NCBI GenBank assembly: GCA_027013765.1
Contig: JALWGG010000215.1
Location: forward strand, 1-8,286
DNA length: 8,286 nucleotides
Direction: 5' to 3'
From: Acidilobaceae archaeon
GTDB lineage: Archaea > Thermoproteota > Thermoprotei_A > Sulfolobales > Acidilobaceae
Shown here: positions 1-5,533 of the stretch, one piece after another
Position numbering within the stretch: position 1 is the first letter of the stretch
Layout of the letters: the number at the start of each line of letters is the position of its first letter
The notes under the pieces: model-generated
Database searches by the model: none
Told to the model about the DNA's origin: nothing
The model's input: the letters and a program-made list of their open reading frames with translations, nothing else
Made by a program: the position numbers and the translations under genes

Positions 1-300
1 CCCTAGGACTAGGGAGTGGTGTTTACCCTTAAGCCCATACTCCTCAGGACCCTCCACTATAACCCCGAATATCCTCAGCTTGCCTGTGAAGGGCTGGAAC
101 TCGACGTTCTTCACCCTTATCTTGAGTGTTAGGGGCCTCCTCTCCTTCTGGCCCCTGCCGCCTAGTGATACCTCCCTGTAGGTCCTGGCCTTTACTAGGT
201 CTCCTTGCCTTAGGAGTGTTTTAAGGGTCCATAGGTCCTCTTCACCCTCAATCCTTACCCTTACATTCTCCCTCCTCTTGTCGATGCTGATTATCTTCAT
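1..300 (-). CDS. pelA: Pelota/Dom34-like mRNA surveillance protein, N-terminal part (cut by window edge)
   Basis: The 100 visible codons encode the N-terminal domain of archaeal Pelota (aPelota/Dom34), the eRF1-like factor that acts with aEF1A or ABCE1 to rescue ribosomes stalled without a stop codon. Recognition rests on the family pattern EDLWTLKTLLRQGDLVKART at about residues 21-40 and on the later block VEFQPFTGKLRIFGVIVEGPE followed by KGKHH near residues 92-96. The start is ATG at 300-298; it is the first usable start after the valS stop and in the same frame, separated from it by only three codons. The 9-nt gap points to co-transcription with valS. The central and C-terminal domains lie outside the window. 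Family assignment is by memory of the Pelota pattern, not by alignment, but I consider it strong. Confidence 0.9.
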   Translation of the reverse strand, partial: MKIISIDKRRENVRVRIEGEEDLWTLKTLLRQGDLVKARTYREVSLGGRGQKERRPLTLKIRVKNVEFQPFTGKLRIFGVIVEGPEEYGLKGKHHSLVLG

Positions 301-309
301 CCCATACCA

Positions 310-2757
310 CTACCTATCCTCGATTAGGTATACGCCGGGGGTTATCTCTACACCCCCACCGCTGCCAACTTCTACTTTAACCTTGTGGAGAGCCTCAATG
401 TCTGGTATAGCCCCTTCAAGCTCCCTGGGGACTAGTAGCTTGTAGCCTTCCAGCTTGTCGCTGAACCTCAGCCCCTTCTCCCTTTTAAGGTTCCATACGG
501 CCTTGTTTACCTCTACAAGCCTCCTTGCCGTCTCAGCCAGCCTTCTCCTCTCCTCCTCGCCCATTGAGGGTTCGGGATACCTCTGCCTATGCACGCTCTC
601 CCCGTATAGCCTCCTGTATGCCATGTCTGTTATGAAGGGCATTATGGGTGAGAGGACTATGAGGATCCCCTTGTATATGCTGTGTAGCGTGGCCCACGCT
701 CCCTTCTGTAGCTCGCGGCTGAAGGCTCCACTCCTATTGTAGGCCCTCTCCTTGACTAGCTCCACATAGTTGCCGGCATAGTAGTCCCAGGCGTATTCAT
801 AGATGAGCGTTATCGGCTCATATACGTCCAGCTCCATGTAGGCCTTGTCCGCCTTGAGGGCGTATTCCTCGAAGAGGGCTCTGAACGCTCTGTCGGTCAA
901 TGTCTCCTTATAGTCCCCGTCTCCGCCGGTGGGGAATGCTGATAATAGCCTTGCCAGGTTCCATAGCTTCGTGACGAAGTTCCTGCCGGTGATGATCTTG
1001 TTTATATCGAATCTATAGTCATAGCCTAGCTTAGATGCTATAGCAGCCCAGTACCTGAACGCGTCGGCCCCATACTCCTTTATGACGGGTTCAGGGTCTA
1101 TAACGTTCCCCAGGCTCTTGTGCATAGGCCTACCAGCAGGGTCGAGGCCCATGCCGGTTATCCTAACCCACTTGAACGCGGGCTCCCCTAGTAGCTGGTA
1201 TACGCGTAGTATCGAGTAGTATAGCCATGTCCTGATTATATCCTGCCCCTGCGGCCTTAGCGTGTTCTTGAAGGCCTTCTTGAAGAACCCGTCATTCCTC
1301 CTCCACCCCGTAACGTATAGCACGGATATGCTTGAGTCGAACCATGTATCGAACACCCTCTTCTCCCCTACAAGCATCTCCCTGGGTGCGCCGCATTGTG
1401 GGCAAGAGTTCCAGGGGGGCTCCTCCTCCCACGGCCTATAATACCTGCCCGGCTCTGGTACTAGCTTTGCACCGCACCTTGTACAGGTCCATAATGGTAT
1501 CTCCGTGGCGTAGAACCTGTCCCTGGATATGGGCCAGTCCATGGATAGCCCGTCTATCCAGTCATAGAGCTTCCTCCTATGCATCTCCGGCCTGAACAGC
1601 ATTCTAGAAGCCATCTCCTTTACCTTATCCTTGTACTCTAGCTGCTTGAGGAAGTACTCCCTCCTGAATATTATCTGGAGGGGGGTCTTGCACCTCCAGC
1701 ATACAGGAACCTTATGCCTTATAGGCTCCCTCTTAACAAGCAGCCCAGCCTCCTCAAGCAGCTCAGCAATCCTCCTCCTAGCCTCCTCCACGGGGAGCCC
1801 CGAGACTGGGCCAGCGTCTGGGAGCATCTTCCCATCAGGGCCTATAAGCTTCTTAGGCTTCAGGCCCAGCTCCATGAATAACCTTACATCCGCCTCGTCG
1901 CCGAAGCTGCATATCATCATGAGGCCTGTGCCATAGCCTGGGTCGACGCTTGGATGCTCTATTATGGGGACTTCATGACCGTATAGGGGTGCTATAGCCT
2001 TCTTCCCGGATAGCCCCTTATACCTCTCATCACCCGGATGGTATGCCAGCGCTGCGCAGCCCGCCAGGAGCTCTGGCCTCGTGGTTGCTACTACCAGGTC
2101 CTCCCCGGTGTCGGCGAGCCTATACTTGATATAGTATATGTAGCCCTCCTCCTCCCTATACTCGATCTCGGCCTCGGCGAGCGTGGTCCTACAGCGTGGG
2201 CACCACCTGACAGGCCTCTCCGCCTCATAGATGAGGCCATCCCGGTATAGCTTAATGAATGTTTCCTGTGTGAGCCTCCTATACTCTGGGCTATCGGTCC
2301 CATTCCTCCAGTAGTCGAAGCTGCACCCCATCCTGCGCCAGACCGATACGATCTCTCTCTCGGCATTGTCTAGGAAGTTCTTGCATAACTCAAGGAACCT
2401 CCTCCTACCCTCAGGGGTGCTAGCCATCTCATGGGCATTAACCCCATACGTCTTCTCCACCTGAACCTCGACTGGCAGCCCGTTACGGTCGGCGTAGAAC
2501 GGGACTATGACATTATACCCCTTCAACCTGAAGTACCGGGCTACCATATCGATCTGTGCATAGTGGGCTGCACCAGCAACATGCCACTTACCACTGGCAT
2601 ATGGGGGAGGAGTATCTATTGCTATAACCTCCCTCGGATCACTAGGATCCATACTACTCTCGTGGAGACCCTCCTCCTCCCAGACACGAATCAACTCCTC
2701 CTCCCACTCAACCATCCACCGCTTCTCCCTAATCCTCGGCCTGATCTCACTCAACAC
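310..2757 (-). CDS. valS: Valyl-tRNA synthetase
   Basis: Cytoplasmic class I enzyme that charges tRNA-Val and hydrolyses mischarged threonyl-tRNA. At 815 residues it is of usual archaeal length. Visible order: Rossmann-fold entry PPPYASGKWHVAG with the HIGH-like site at 59-62 (here HVAG), a CP1 editing domain containing TTRPE at 225-229 and GTGLMMICSFGDEAD near 276-290, the ValRS-type block DWPISRDR at 407-414, the KMSKS-like loop MHKSLGN at 545-551, then a helical anticodon-binding domain to the C terminus. Four CxxC pairs at 186/189, 353/356, 425/428 and 452/455 look like zinc knuckles. The start is uncertain: GTG at 2757 directly follows an in-frame TAG, while ATG at 2715 (residue 15) has an AGGGAG ribosome-binding-like site 9 nt upstream. 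pelA follows after 9 nt. The DWPISR block separates it from Ile- and Leu-tRNA synthetases. Confidence 0.96.
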   Translation of the reverse strand: MLSEIRPRIREKRWMVEWEEELIRVWEEEGLHESSMDPSDPREVIAIDTPPPYASGKWHVAGAAHYAQIDMVARYFRLKGYNVIVPFYADRNGLPVEVQVEKTYGVNAHEMASTPEGRRRFLELCKNFLDNAEREIVSVWRRMGCSFDYWRNGTDSPEYRRLTQETFIKLYRDGLIYEAERPVRWCPRCRTTLAEAEIEYREEEGYIYYIKYRLADTGEDLVVATTRPELLAGCAALAYHPGDERYKGLSGKKAIAPLYGHEVPIIEHPSVDPGYGTGLMMICSFGDEADVRLFMELGLKPKKLIGPDGKMLPDAGPVSGLPVEEARRRIAELLEEAGLLVKREPIRHKVPVCWRCKTPLQIIFRREYFLKQLEYKDKVKEMASRMLFRPEMHRRKLYDWIDGLSMDWPISRDRFYATEIPLWTCTRCGAKLVPEPGRYYRPWEEEPPWNSCPQCGAPREMLVGEKRVFDTWFDSSISVLYVTGWRRNDGFFKKAFKNTLRPQGQDIIRTWLYYSILRVYQLLGEPAFKWVRITGMGLDPAGRPMHKSLGNVIDPEPVIKEYGADAFRYWAAIASKLGYDYRFDINKIITGRNFVTKLWNLARLLSAFPTGGDGDYKETLTDRAFRALFEEYALKADKAYMELDVYEPITLIYEYAWDYYAGNYVELVKERAYNRSGAFSRELQKGAWATLHSIYKGILIVLSPIMPFITDMAYRRLYGESVHRQRYPEPSMGEEERRRLAETARRLVEVNKAVWNLKREKGLRFSDKLEGYKLLVPRELEGAIPDIEALHKVKVEVGSGGGVEITPGVYLIEDR

Positions 2758-2796
2758 CTAAACCCCACAACGTGCAATGGAACGAGAAGGGGGATA

Positions 2797-2806
2797 ATAA
2801 TTATAC
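2797..2806 (-). promoter_or_regulatory. TATA-like element upstream of valS
   Basis: Read on the minus strand the stretch is TATAATTAT, preceded by GGCG. It would place transcription start near 2775, leaving a leader of about 20 nt before the GTG at 2757, which is preceded by GTGGGG. A second TATA-like core lies farther out inside the imperfect palindrome 2818-2831. The call is inferred from spacing only. Confidence 0.4.
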
Positions 2807-2890
2807 GCCAAAACAAAGGGACTTATAACCCAAGACAGGCCTCGCGCTTCCCCTCCCACAGTACTTCTAGTTGGTTTTCAATATTTTTGA

Positions 2891-3121
2891 ATTCCGTGGG
2901 GAAGGTTAGGCAGCCACCAAGTCGCCAGAAGACTCCACTACGTGCTGTGGGAGGAGAACCTAGTGTGGAGCGATGAGGATGAAGTCTACACTATAAGGGT
3001 CTACCACTACCCAGGCGGCGAGGCTGGAATACAGGTACTCGACAAGACCAAGAGGGAGGAGCCAGCAGCTGTAGAGGTGTACACCACGCTACCCGTTAGA
3101 CACATAGACCCGAGGAAATAA
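2891..3121 (+). pseudogene. Coding-like fragment, C-terminal remnant of an unrecognised protein
   Basis: A 76-codon open stretch follows a TGA at 2888 and ends with TAA at 3119-3121. The translation has a normal protein composition with mixed hydrophobic and charged residues (VYTIRVYHYPGGEAGIQVLD in the middle, LPVRHIDPRK at the end), and its codons resemble those of valS. No ATG or TTG start exists in frame; the only candidate is GTG at 2942, which has no ribosome-binding site and would leave 59 residues. The stretch directly before it (2871-2890) is AT-rich and non-coding in appearance, as if the 5' part had been deleted. I do not recognise the family. It could be a short real gene starting at 2942, but a gene remnant fits better. 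Confidence 0.4.
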
Positions 3122-3411
3122 GAGGCATACAGCTACAGGTCAGCAGGAATATACTGATGGTGATTTTAGTGTAGCCCTTCCCACTTTCTCCCTGTTATGA
3201 TATCTTTAAGTGTTAGAATAGTTGATGCTATATATGTTATTAACCATAGAGGCCTTATCATAACATAAAAGTTTAGAAAATGCTGCAGTTCTACAAGAGC
3301 TTCGCATACATTAAAGGGTTTAGATGTACATGATACATGTAAAGTGTCGAGGCAATATAAGCTGTTAAATACAAAATAAAATCTACTACATATATCTTAA
3401 TCATTATCAGG
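3122..3411. other. AT-rich stretch without a recognisable gene
   Basis: About 290 bases, clearly richer in A and T than either neighbour, with stops in the frames I checked and no coding-like ORF. The only ordered element seen is the short palindrome at 3327-3341. Nothing else can be supported. Confidence 0.6.
3327..3341. repeat. Short palindrome (6-bp arms, 3-nt centre)
   Basis: TACATG and CATGTA flank ATA, giving a perfect 6-bp inverted repeat in AT-rich non-coding DNA. It has the size of an operator half-site pair, but no gene starts within 300 bases downstream, so a regulatory role is not supported by context. Confidence 0.35.
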
Positions 3412-3528
3412 CGCCGCATCTCCCCGGAGGCCCTCGGCTGGATAATGGAGGTAGTCCCAAGCAGGAGCTATAGGCTAGACGTAAGGCCATACCAGACTAG
3501 CCTAGAAAACGTTAGAAAGGGCAGAATC
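3412..3528 (+). pseudogene. Coding-like fragment without start, unrecognised
   Basis: At 3411 the AT-rich sequence changes abruptly to GC-richer, coding-like DNA. The frame beginning at 3412 reads RRISPEALGWIMEVV and continues with PSRSYRLDVRPYQTSLENV, with archaeal-looking codons (AGG, CTA, ATA). After about 3528 the same frame becomes Cys/Phe/Leu-rich and T-rich, ending at TGA 3583-3585, and no longer looks like protein. There is no start codon before the internal ATG at 3445. The sharp edges on both sides suggest an internal piece of a larger gene left by deletion or insertion. I do not recognise the family. Confidence 0.35.
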
Positions 3529-3609
3529 ATTGAATTATGGTTTTCTGTATTGGATTGTGTCTTTTTATGTTGTGTATGGTTGTGAGTGTTATGTAGTTCA
3601 TGTAGGGGA

Positions 3610-3641
3610 TTCTAAAAGTTATAAGTTCTAGAAGTTATGAG
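3610..3641. repeat. Tandem 16-bp repeat, two copies
   Basis: Two adjacent 16-bp units (3610-3625 and 3626-3641) differ at two positions only, both A to G; the first reads TTCTAAAAGTTATAAG. A third partial copy, TCTAAA, follows at 3642-3647. The repeat sits immediately before the GC-rich hairpin region and could mark a replication-slippage scar or the edge of an inserted element. Confidence 0.55.
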
Positions 3642-3648
3642 TCTAAAT

Positions 3649-3741
3649 GGTGACCTCGGGGTTCCCGAGGAGAGCCCCGGGCTCCCGTAGGCGGCCCCGA
3701 CGGAGACCGTGATGAACCCAACCGTGCCAGAAACACTATGA
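3649..3741 (+). other. GC-rich structured region: consecutive hairpins, possible RNA or transposon-end remnant
   Basis: A perfect 7-bp hairpin with a 3-nt loop (CCTCGGG 3654-3660, CCCGAGG 3664-3670) is followed by a stem pairing CTCCCGT (3682-3688) with ACGGAG (3700-3705) around a GC-rich loop, with one bulged C. The GGAG at 3669 can alternatively pair with CTCC at 3682. The frame 3649-3741 is also weakly coding-like: 13 codons, a TAG at 3688, then AAPTETVMNPTVPETL to TGA at 3739. Structure plus a Pro-rich tail recalls the overlap of a TnpB C terminus with its omega RNA in IS200/IS605 elements. The catalytic and zinc-finger parts of TnpB are absent, so this is a suggestion only; an unrelated non-coding RNA is equally possible. 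Confidence 0.3.
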
Positions 3742-3817
3742 CACAACTTGATAAATGAAGACACGGTTCGGGCGAACGGCACTTAATACCTCAGGGAAAC
3801 ATCAGCTCTACTACACA

Positions 3818-3825
3818 ATATATAG
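3818..3825 (+). promoter_or_regulatory. TATA box for the 40-residue ORF
   Basis: The TATATA core at 3819-3824 lies about 27 nt upstream of the GTG at 3850, the spacing expected between an archaeal TATA box and the first base of a leaderless transcript. It favours GTG 3850 over the in-frame GTG at 3841. Confidence 0.45.
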
Positions 3826-3849
3826 GTTGATGCCGGAGTCGTGTGCGCG

Positions 3850-3972
3850 GTGAGAAGCAAGCACTACAGGATGTTAGTGACTCTCGCAGACAACCTGGCA
3901 AACTACGCGCGTGTGATGCTAGAGGAGAACCCCGACAAGGCACTCCAAGCGATAAAGCGGTTAGAGAAGTAG
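3850..3972 (+). CDS. Small hypothetical helical protein (40 residues)
   Basis: GTG at 3850 opens a 40-codon frame ending in TAG at 3970-3972. The translation begins (M)RSKHYRMLVTLADNLANYA and ends NPDKALQAIKRLEK; it is rich in Leu, Ala, Lys and Glu with a heptad-like pattern, so one or two alpha helices are likely, with no membrane segment. A TATATA box about 27 nt upstream predicts a leaderless mRNA starting at this codon. The frame is open back to 3826 and has another GTG at 3841, but no ATG before residue 8. I do not recognise a family. It might be a small regulator or the last part of a decayed gene; surrounding sequence on both sides carries no convincing gene. Confidence 0.45.
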   Translation: MRSKHYRMLVTLADNLANYARVMLEENPDKALQAIKRLEK

Positions 3973-4043
3973 AGAGGGGCTCCAGAGGGAACCACCGCTT
4001 CACCACTCATAACATCATCGCTCTGCGGTGGCCGCCGTCGCAC

Positions 4044-4084
4044 AGCCCCAGGACAGGGGCTTAACGGCGACTCCTAGCGTCGCC
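4044..4084. repeat. Two adjacent perfect hairpins
   Basis: AGCCCC (4044-4049) pairs with GGGGCT (4056-4061) around a 6-nt loop. Four nt later GGCGAC (4066-4071) pairs with GTCGCC (4079-4084) around a 7-nt loop. Both 6-bp stems are perfect and GC-rich, and pyrimidine-rich sequence (CTCCTCTTTC) follows on the plus strand. This could be a structured RNA end or a terminator-like element downstream of the small ORF at 3850. No known RNA family was recognised. Confidence 0.4.
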
Positions 4085-4132
4085 CATATGGTATGCTCCT
4101 CTTTCGACCTTATTAAGCATTAGTAGCTAAAG

Positions 4133-4179
4133 GCCTTCCTTCTCCTTAGTTCTAGCCGGTCCTATACATTAAGGAAGGC
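4133..4179. repeat. Inverted repeat, 9-bp arms
   Basis: GCCTTCCTT (4133-4141) and AAGGAAGGC (4171-4179) are perfect reverse complements separated by 29 nt. The right arm borders the coding-like fragment 4173-4340. The pair could be the ends of a very small mobile element or chance; no flanking target duplication was found by eye. Confidence 0.35.
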
Positions 4180-4340
4180 TCTCTACATCCCGGCGTGGCA
4201 CCGGAGCAGGGAGGGTAGCCCACAGAATAATATTGAGGGAGAAGCCGGGGGCTCGGAGGCTGCCGAGAAACATGGCCAGCCACGTCGCTAGGCTTCGGAA
4301 AATCTTCAGGAAATATGGGATATATCTATTACAATGCTAG
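4173..4340 (+). pseudogene. Coding-like basic fragment, unrecognised
   Basis: An open frame from 4173 (after TAA at 4170) to TAG at 4338-4340 encodes a strongly basic peptide including GRVAHRIILREKPGARRLPR and then NMASHVARLRKIFRKYGI. The Arg/Lys-rich helical look is compatible with a nucleic-acid-binding piece. The only ATG is at 4272, leaving 22 residues, and there is no clear ribosome-binding site. Its last codons are the antisense of the vapC start, so the real fragment probably ends near 4320, where it appears fused to the toxin gene by a rearrangement. The minus strand of the same stretch is also largely open because of its GC content, so the coding direction is uncertain. Confidence 0.25.
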
Positions 4341-4356
4341 TGTCTAGTATCGTCAA
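4306..4356 (-). pseudogene. vapC: VapC-type PIN-domain toxin, truncated to its N-terminal strand
   Basis: Directly behind the antitoxin the minus strand reads TTG ACG ATA CTA GAC, giving LTILDTSIVIDI. This is the first beta strand of a PIN-domain ribonuclease, including the first metal-binding aspartate (residue 5, in LDTS). The TTG at 4356-4354 overlaps the antitoxin stop TGA (4355-4353), the overlapping arrangement usual for vapBC operons. After about residue 13 the frame meets TGA at 4308-4306, and none of the three frames downstream restores the remaining acidic residues expected of a domain of about 130 residues. The toxin has therefore lost most of its gene, apparently by a junction near 4320 with unrelated sequence. 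An active ribonuclease is not possible from what is here. Confidence 0.75.
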
Positions 4357-4580
4357 GGCAGCCGGTCCCTCTCACGACTACGCAATTCTTCTACATTGTA
4401 TTCTCCAGCCTCGATGTTTTCTAGTAGCTGCTCCTCCTTCACGCCGAGCCTAGCCCTAATCTCATCGATACTAATCCGGCCCCAGAGCCTCGCCAGAGTC
4501 TCCTCTATAACTCTCCGGGCCTCCTCCTCTGAGACCCATGGGGGTAGACTAACCGTGATGGTTTTTGGCTTACTACCCAT
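4353..4580 (-). CDS. vapB: VapB-like antitoxin, intact, now without its toxin
   Basis: Start taken as ATG 4580, giving 75 residues; GTG 4592 (79 residues) and GTG 4589 are in frame, but a TATA-like element at 4595-4606 sits too close to them and at about the right distance for a leaderless start at 4580. The N terminus KTITVSLPPWVSEEEARRVI resembles the beta strand and first helix of small crenarchaeal VapB antitoxins. It is followed by helical, acidic sequence containing RISIDEIRARLGVKEEQLL and a charged tail. Such proteins bind their own promoter as dimers and wrap a C-terminal tail around the toxin. The gene overlaps the first codon of a truncated vapC. The family call rests mainly on that neighbour; the antitoxin alone would be called only a small DNA-binding-like protein. 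Confidence 0.72.
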   Translation of the reverse strand: MGSKPKTITVSLPPWVSEEEARRVIEETLARLWGRISIDEIRARLGVKEEQLLENIEAGEYNVEELRSRERDRLP

Positions 4581-4594
4581 CGAGACCACCACTC

Positions 4595-4606
4595 TAATTA
4601 TATTAA
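4595..4606 (-). promoter_or_regulatory. TATA-like element for the antitoxin gene
   Basis: The minus strand reads TTTAATATAATT. Its centre is 21-23 nt upstream of ATG 4580, slightly short of but close to the usual spacing for a leaderless start; it is much too close to GTG 4592. Confidence 0.4.
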
Positions 4607-4661
4607 ACGCCTGCCCTGACCCTTAAAGAAGCTCTGCAACCCACTAAGACTTGGACCGATA

Positions 4662-4871
4662 TTATTTCGATATTATTTCTGCGAGCCTCTTGTTCTTATA
4701 GAGCTGATAAGATATCTCCTCCCTTTCTATGGGTTTTGCGGGTCATCACACCCATGCTCTCGATAATGTATCTGCCAGGCTCCGGTAGACTCTAGCTCTA
4801 GCCTCGGCTACACGCAAAGACCCACTCCATTGTATCTCGGCCTCCCAGCTCCAATAAGCTCCAGTATTCAT
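4662..4871 (-). pseudogene. Small ORF interrupted by two consecutive in-frame TGA codons
   Basis: From ATG 4871 the frame gives 41 residues beginning MNTGAYWSWEAEIQWSGSLR and ending YRSLADTLSRAWV. It then meets TGA TGA at 4748-4743 and continues open in the same frame for 26 codons (PAKPIEREEISYQLYKNKRL and on) to TAA at 4664-4662. Both halves look like protein, and together they would form a helical protein of about 68-70 residues, the size of a small antitoxin or HEPN-like helper. I do not recognise the family. It lies 81 nt upstream of vapB on the same strand. The simplest reading is a decayed gene; the upstream 41-residue product could still be made. Programmed recoding is unlikely. Confidence 0.4.
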
Positions 4872-5000
4872 TACCAAGCCTAAACATTAAAATCAATATG
4901 CACGAAGCATGCTAGTTGTCAATATACACTAAATTCCGACTCTAGCAACAGGAACTAATCAATGTGCAAGGGGCCTAGGACAGACTGAATAACCCTCCCC

Positions 5001-5023
5001 AATATACTACTCTGTTGGAGGTG
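5001..5023 (+). promoter_or_regulatory. TATA-like element and ribosome-binding site before the DUF2283 gene
   Basis: AATATACTA at 5001-5009 is TATA-like and lies about 28 nt before TTG 5033. GGAGGTG at 5017-5023 is a strong Shine-Dalgarno match 9 nt before TTG 5033 and 15 nt before the alternative GTG 5039. The two signals imply different transcript starts; the second decides for TTG 5033. Confidence 0.45.
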
Positions 5024-5032
5024 TAGCTGGTA

Positions 5033-5260
5033 TTGCCTGTGGAGCTCCGTGTTAAGTATGATAGAGTTGCCGACGCCCTCTATGTCAGGTTTAGGGATGA
5101 TAGAATTGCTGAGTCTGAGGAGGTCGAGCCCGGTATCATAGTAGACTTTAATGAGGAGGGCGAGATTGTCGGGGTAGAGGTGCTTTGGTTCTCACGTCGC
5201 AGGATAGACCTCAAAAGGCTAATTGTGGAGGGACCTGAAGCCTTGGTGGTTGAGGCTTGA
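5033..5260 (+). CDS. DUF2283 family protein
   Basis: Small protein of 75 residues with the DUF2283 signature: KYDRVADALYVRF at 8-20, then a glutamate-rich turn (ESEEVEPGIIVDFNEEGEIV, 27-46) and the strand GVEVLWFS. DUF2283 proteins are small beta-rich proteins found widely in bacteria and archaea, often beside toxin-antitoxin genes; their biochemical role is not established. The start is TTG 5033, chosen for the GGAGGTG site 9 nt upstream; GTG 5039 would remove two residues. Its stop is 56 nt before the next gene, which has its own TATA box, so it is probably a separate transcript. It lies divergently from the interrupted ORF ending at 4871. The family call is by pattern and fairly secure. 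Confidence 0.85.
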   Translation: MPVELRVKYDRVADALYVRFRDDRIAESEEVEPGIIVDFNEEGEIVGVEVLWFSRRRIDLKRLIVEGPEALVVEA

Positions 5261-5290
5261 AGATACATTATACACTATACGCCTTTACTG

Positions 5291-5296
5291 TATAAA
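5291..5296 (+). promoter_or_regulatory. TATA box for the 57-residue gene
   Basis: TATAAA at 5291-5296 is centred about 24 nt before ATG 5317, which fits a leaderless archaeal transcript beginning at or next to the start codon. This is the clearest core promoter in the window and may drive the whole set through the restriction-modification gene. Confidence 0.55.
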
Positions 5297-5316
5297 CCAT
5301 AGGACTGGCGAGGAGC

Positions 5317-5490
5317 ATGCCCCACCCCAAGGTTAGGCTTATGCGGGAGACGCTAGGCGAGCTCCTGAGGCTAGCCGCCCAGGCCAGGGATAAGAGGGAA
5401 GCCGACAGGATCCTCTACATGTACGAGAGAGGCGAGATAACCAGGCAGGAAGCAATAGACAGGCTCAAGATTCTCAACGGCGAAGAGTAG
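5317..5490 (+). CDS. Small hypothetical helical protein (57 residues)
   Basis: ATG 5317 begins a 57-codon frame ending at TAG 5488-5490. The product starts MPHPKVRLMRETLGELLRLA and contains READRILYMYERGEITRQEA, followed by IDRLKIL. The second block resembles the short two-helix pattern of SHOCT-like or antitoxin-like tails, in which a Gly-Glu-Ile-Thr turn joins two amphipathic helices. There is no signal peptide or membrane segment. GC-rich third positions match valS rather than the restriction gene downstream. The TATAAA box 24 nt upstream supports this start, and GAGG sits only 4 nt before the ATG, too close to act as a ribosome-binding site. I do not recognise a defined family; a partner or regulator of a neighbouring gene is possible but not shown. 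Confidence 0.65.
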   Translation: MPHPKVRLMRETLGELLRLAAQARDKREADRILYMYERGEITRQEAIDRLKILNGEE

Positions 5491-5533
5491 CTGCCACTAT
5501 GTTGCATTTGAAGACCTGACGGGTACTGGCTGG

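Noticed and set aside
2091..2366. Long open frame inside valS on the same strand in another frame (91 codons)
   Set aside because: Composition is Ser/Arg/Gly-rich and it is explained fully by the valS reading frame.
2431..2976. Plus-strand open frame of 181 codons across the valS start
   Set aside because: It is antisense to valS for most of its length, shows low-complexity Pro/Leu/Asn composition, and its end is out of frame with the coding-like fragment at 2891-3121.
3709..3715. GTGATGA, a perfect match to a C box of archaeal C/D guide RNAs
   Set aside because: No CTGA D or D' box and no second C' box occurs at the required spacing within the next 60 bases.
3765..3780. GGTTCGGGC near a possible tRNA T-arm
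   Set aside because: No matching D-arm, anticodon arm or acceptor stem could be laid around it.
3791..4064. Open frames on both strands over the 40-residue ORF (minus 3791-4006, plus 3843-4064)
   Set aside because: Both read Ser/Arg/Pro-rich shadow sequence; the frame at 3850 has better composition and a TATA box at leaderless distance.
4743..4748. TGA TGA as selenocysteine or programmed readthrough
   Set aside because: Selenocysteine is not known in crenarchaea, and two adjacent recoded stops would be unprecedented; decay is simpler.
4906..4913. AGCATGCT palindrome in the divergent intergenic region
   Set aside because: Eight bases of palindrome are expected by chance at this length and it is not placed symmetrically to either promoter.
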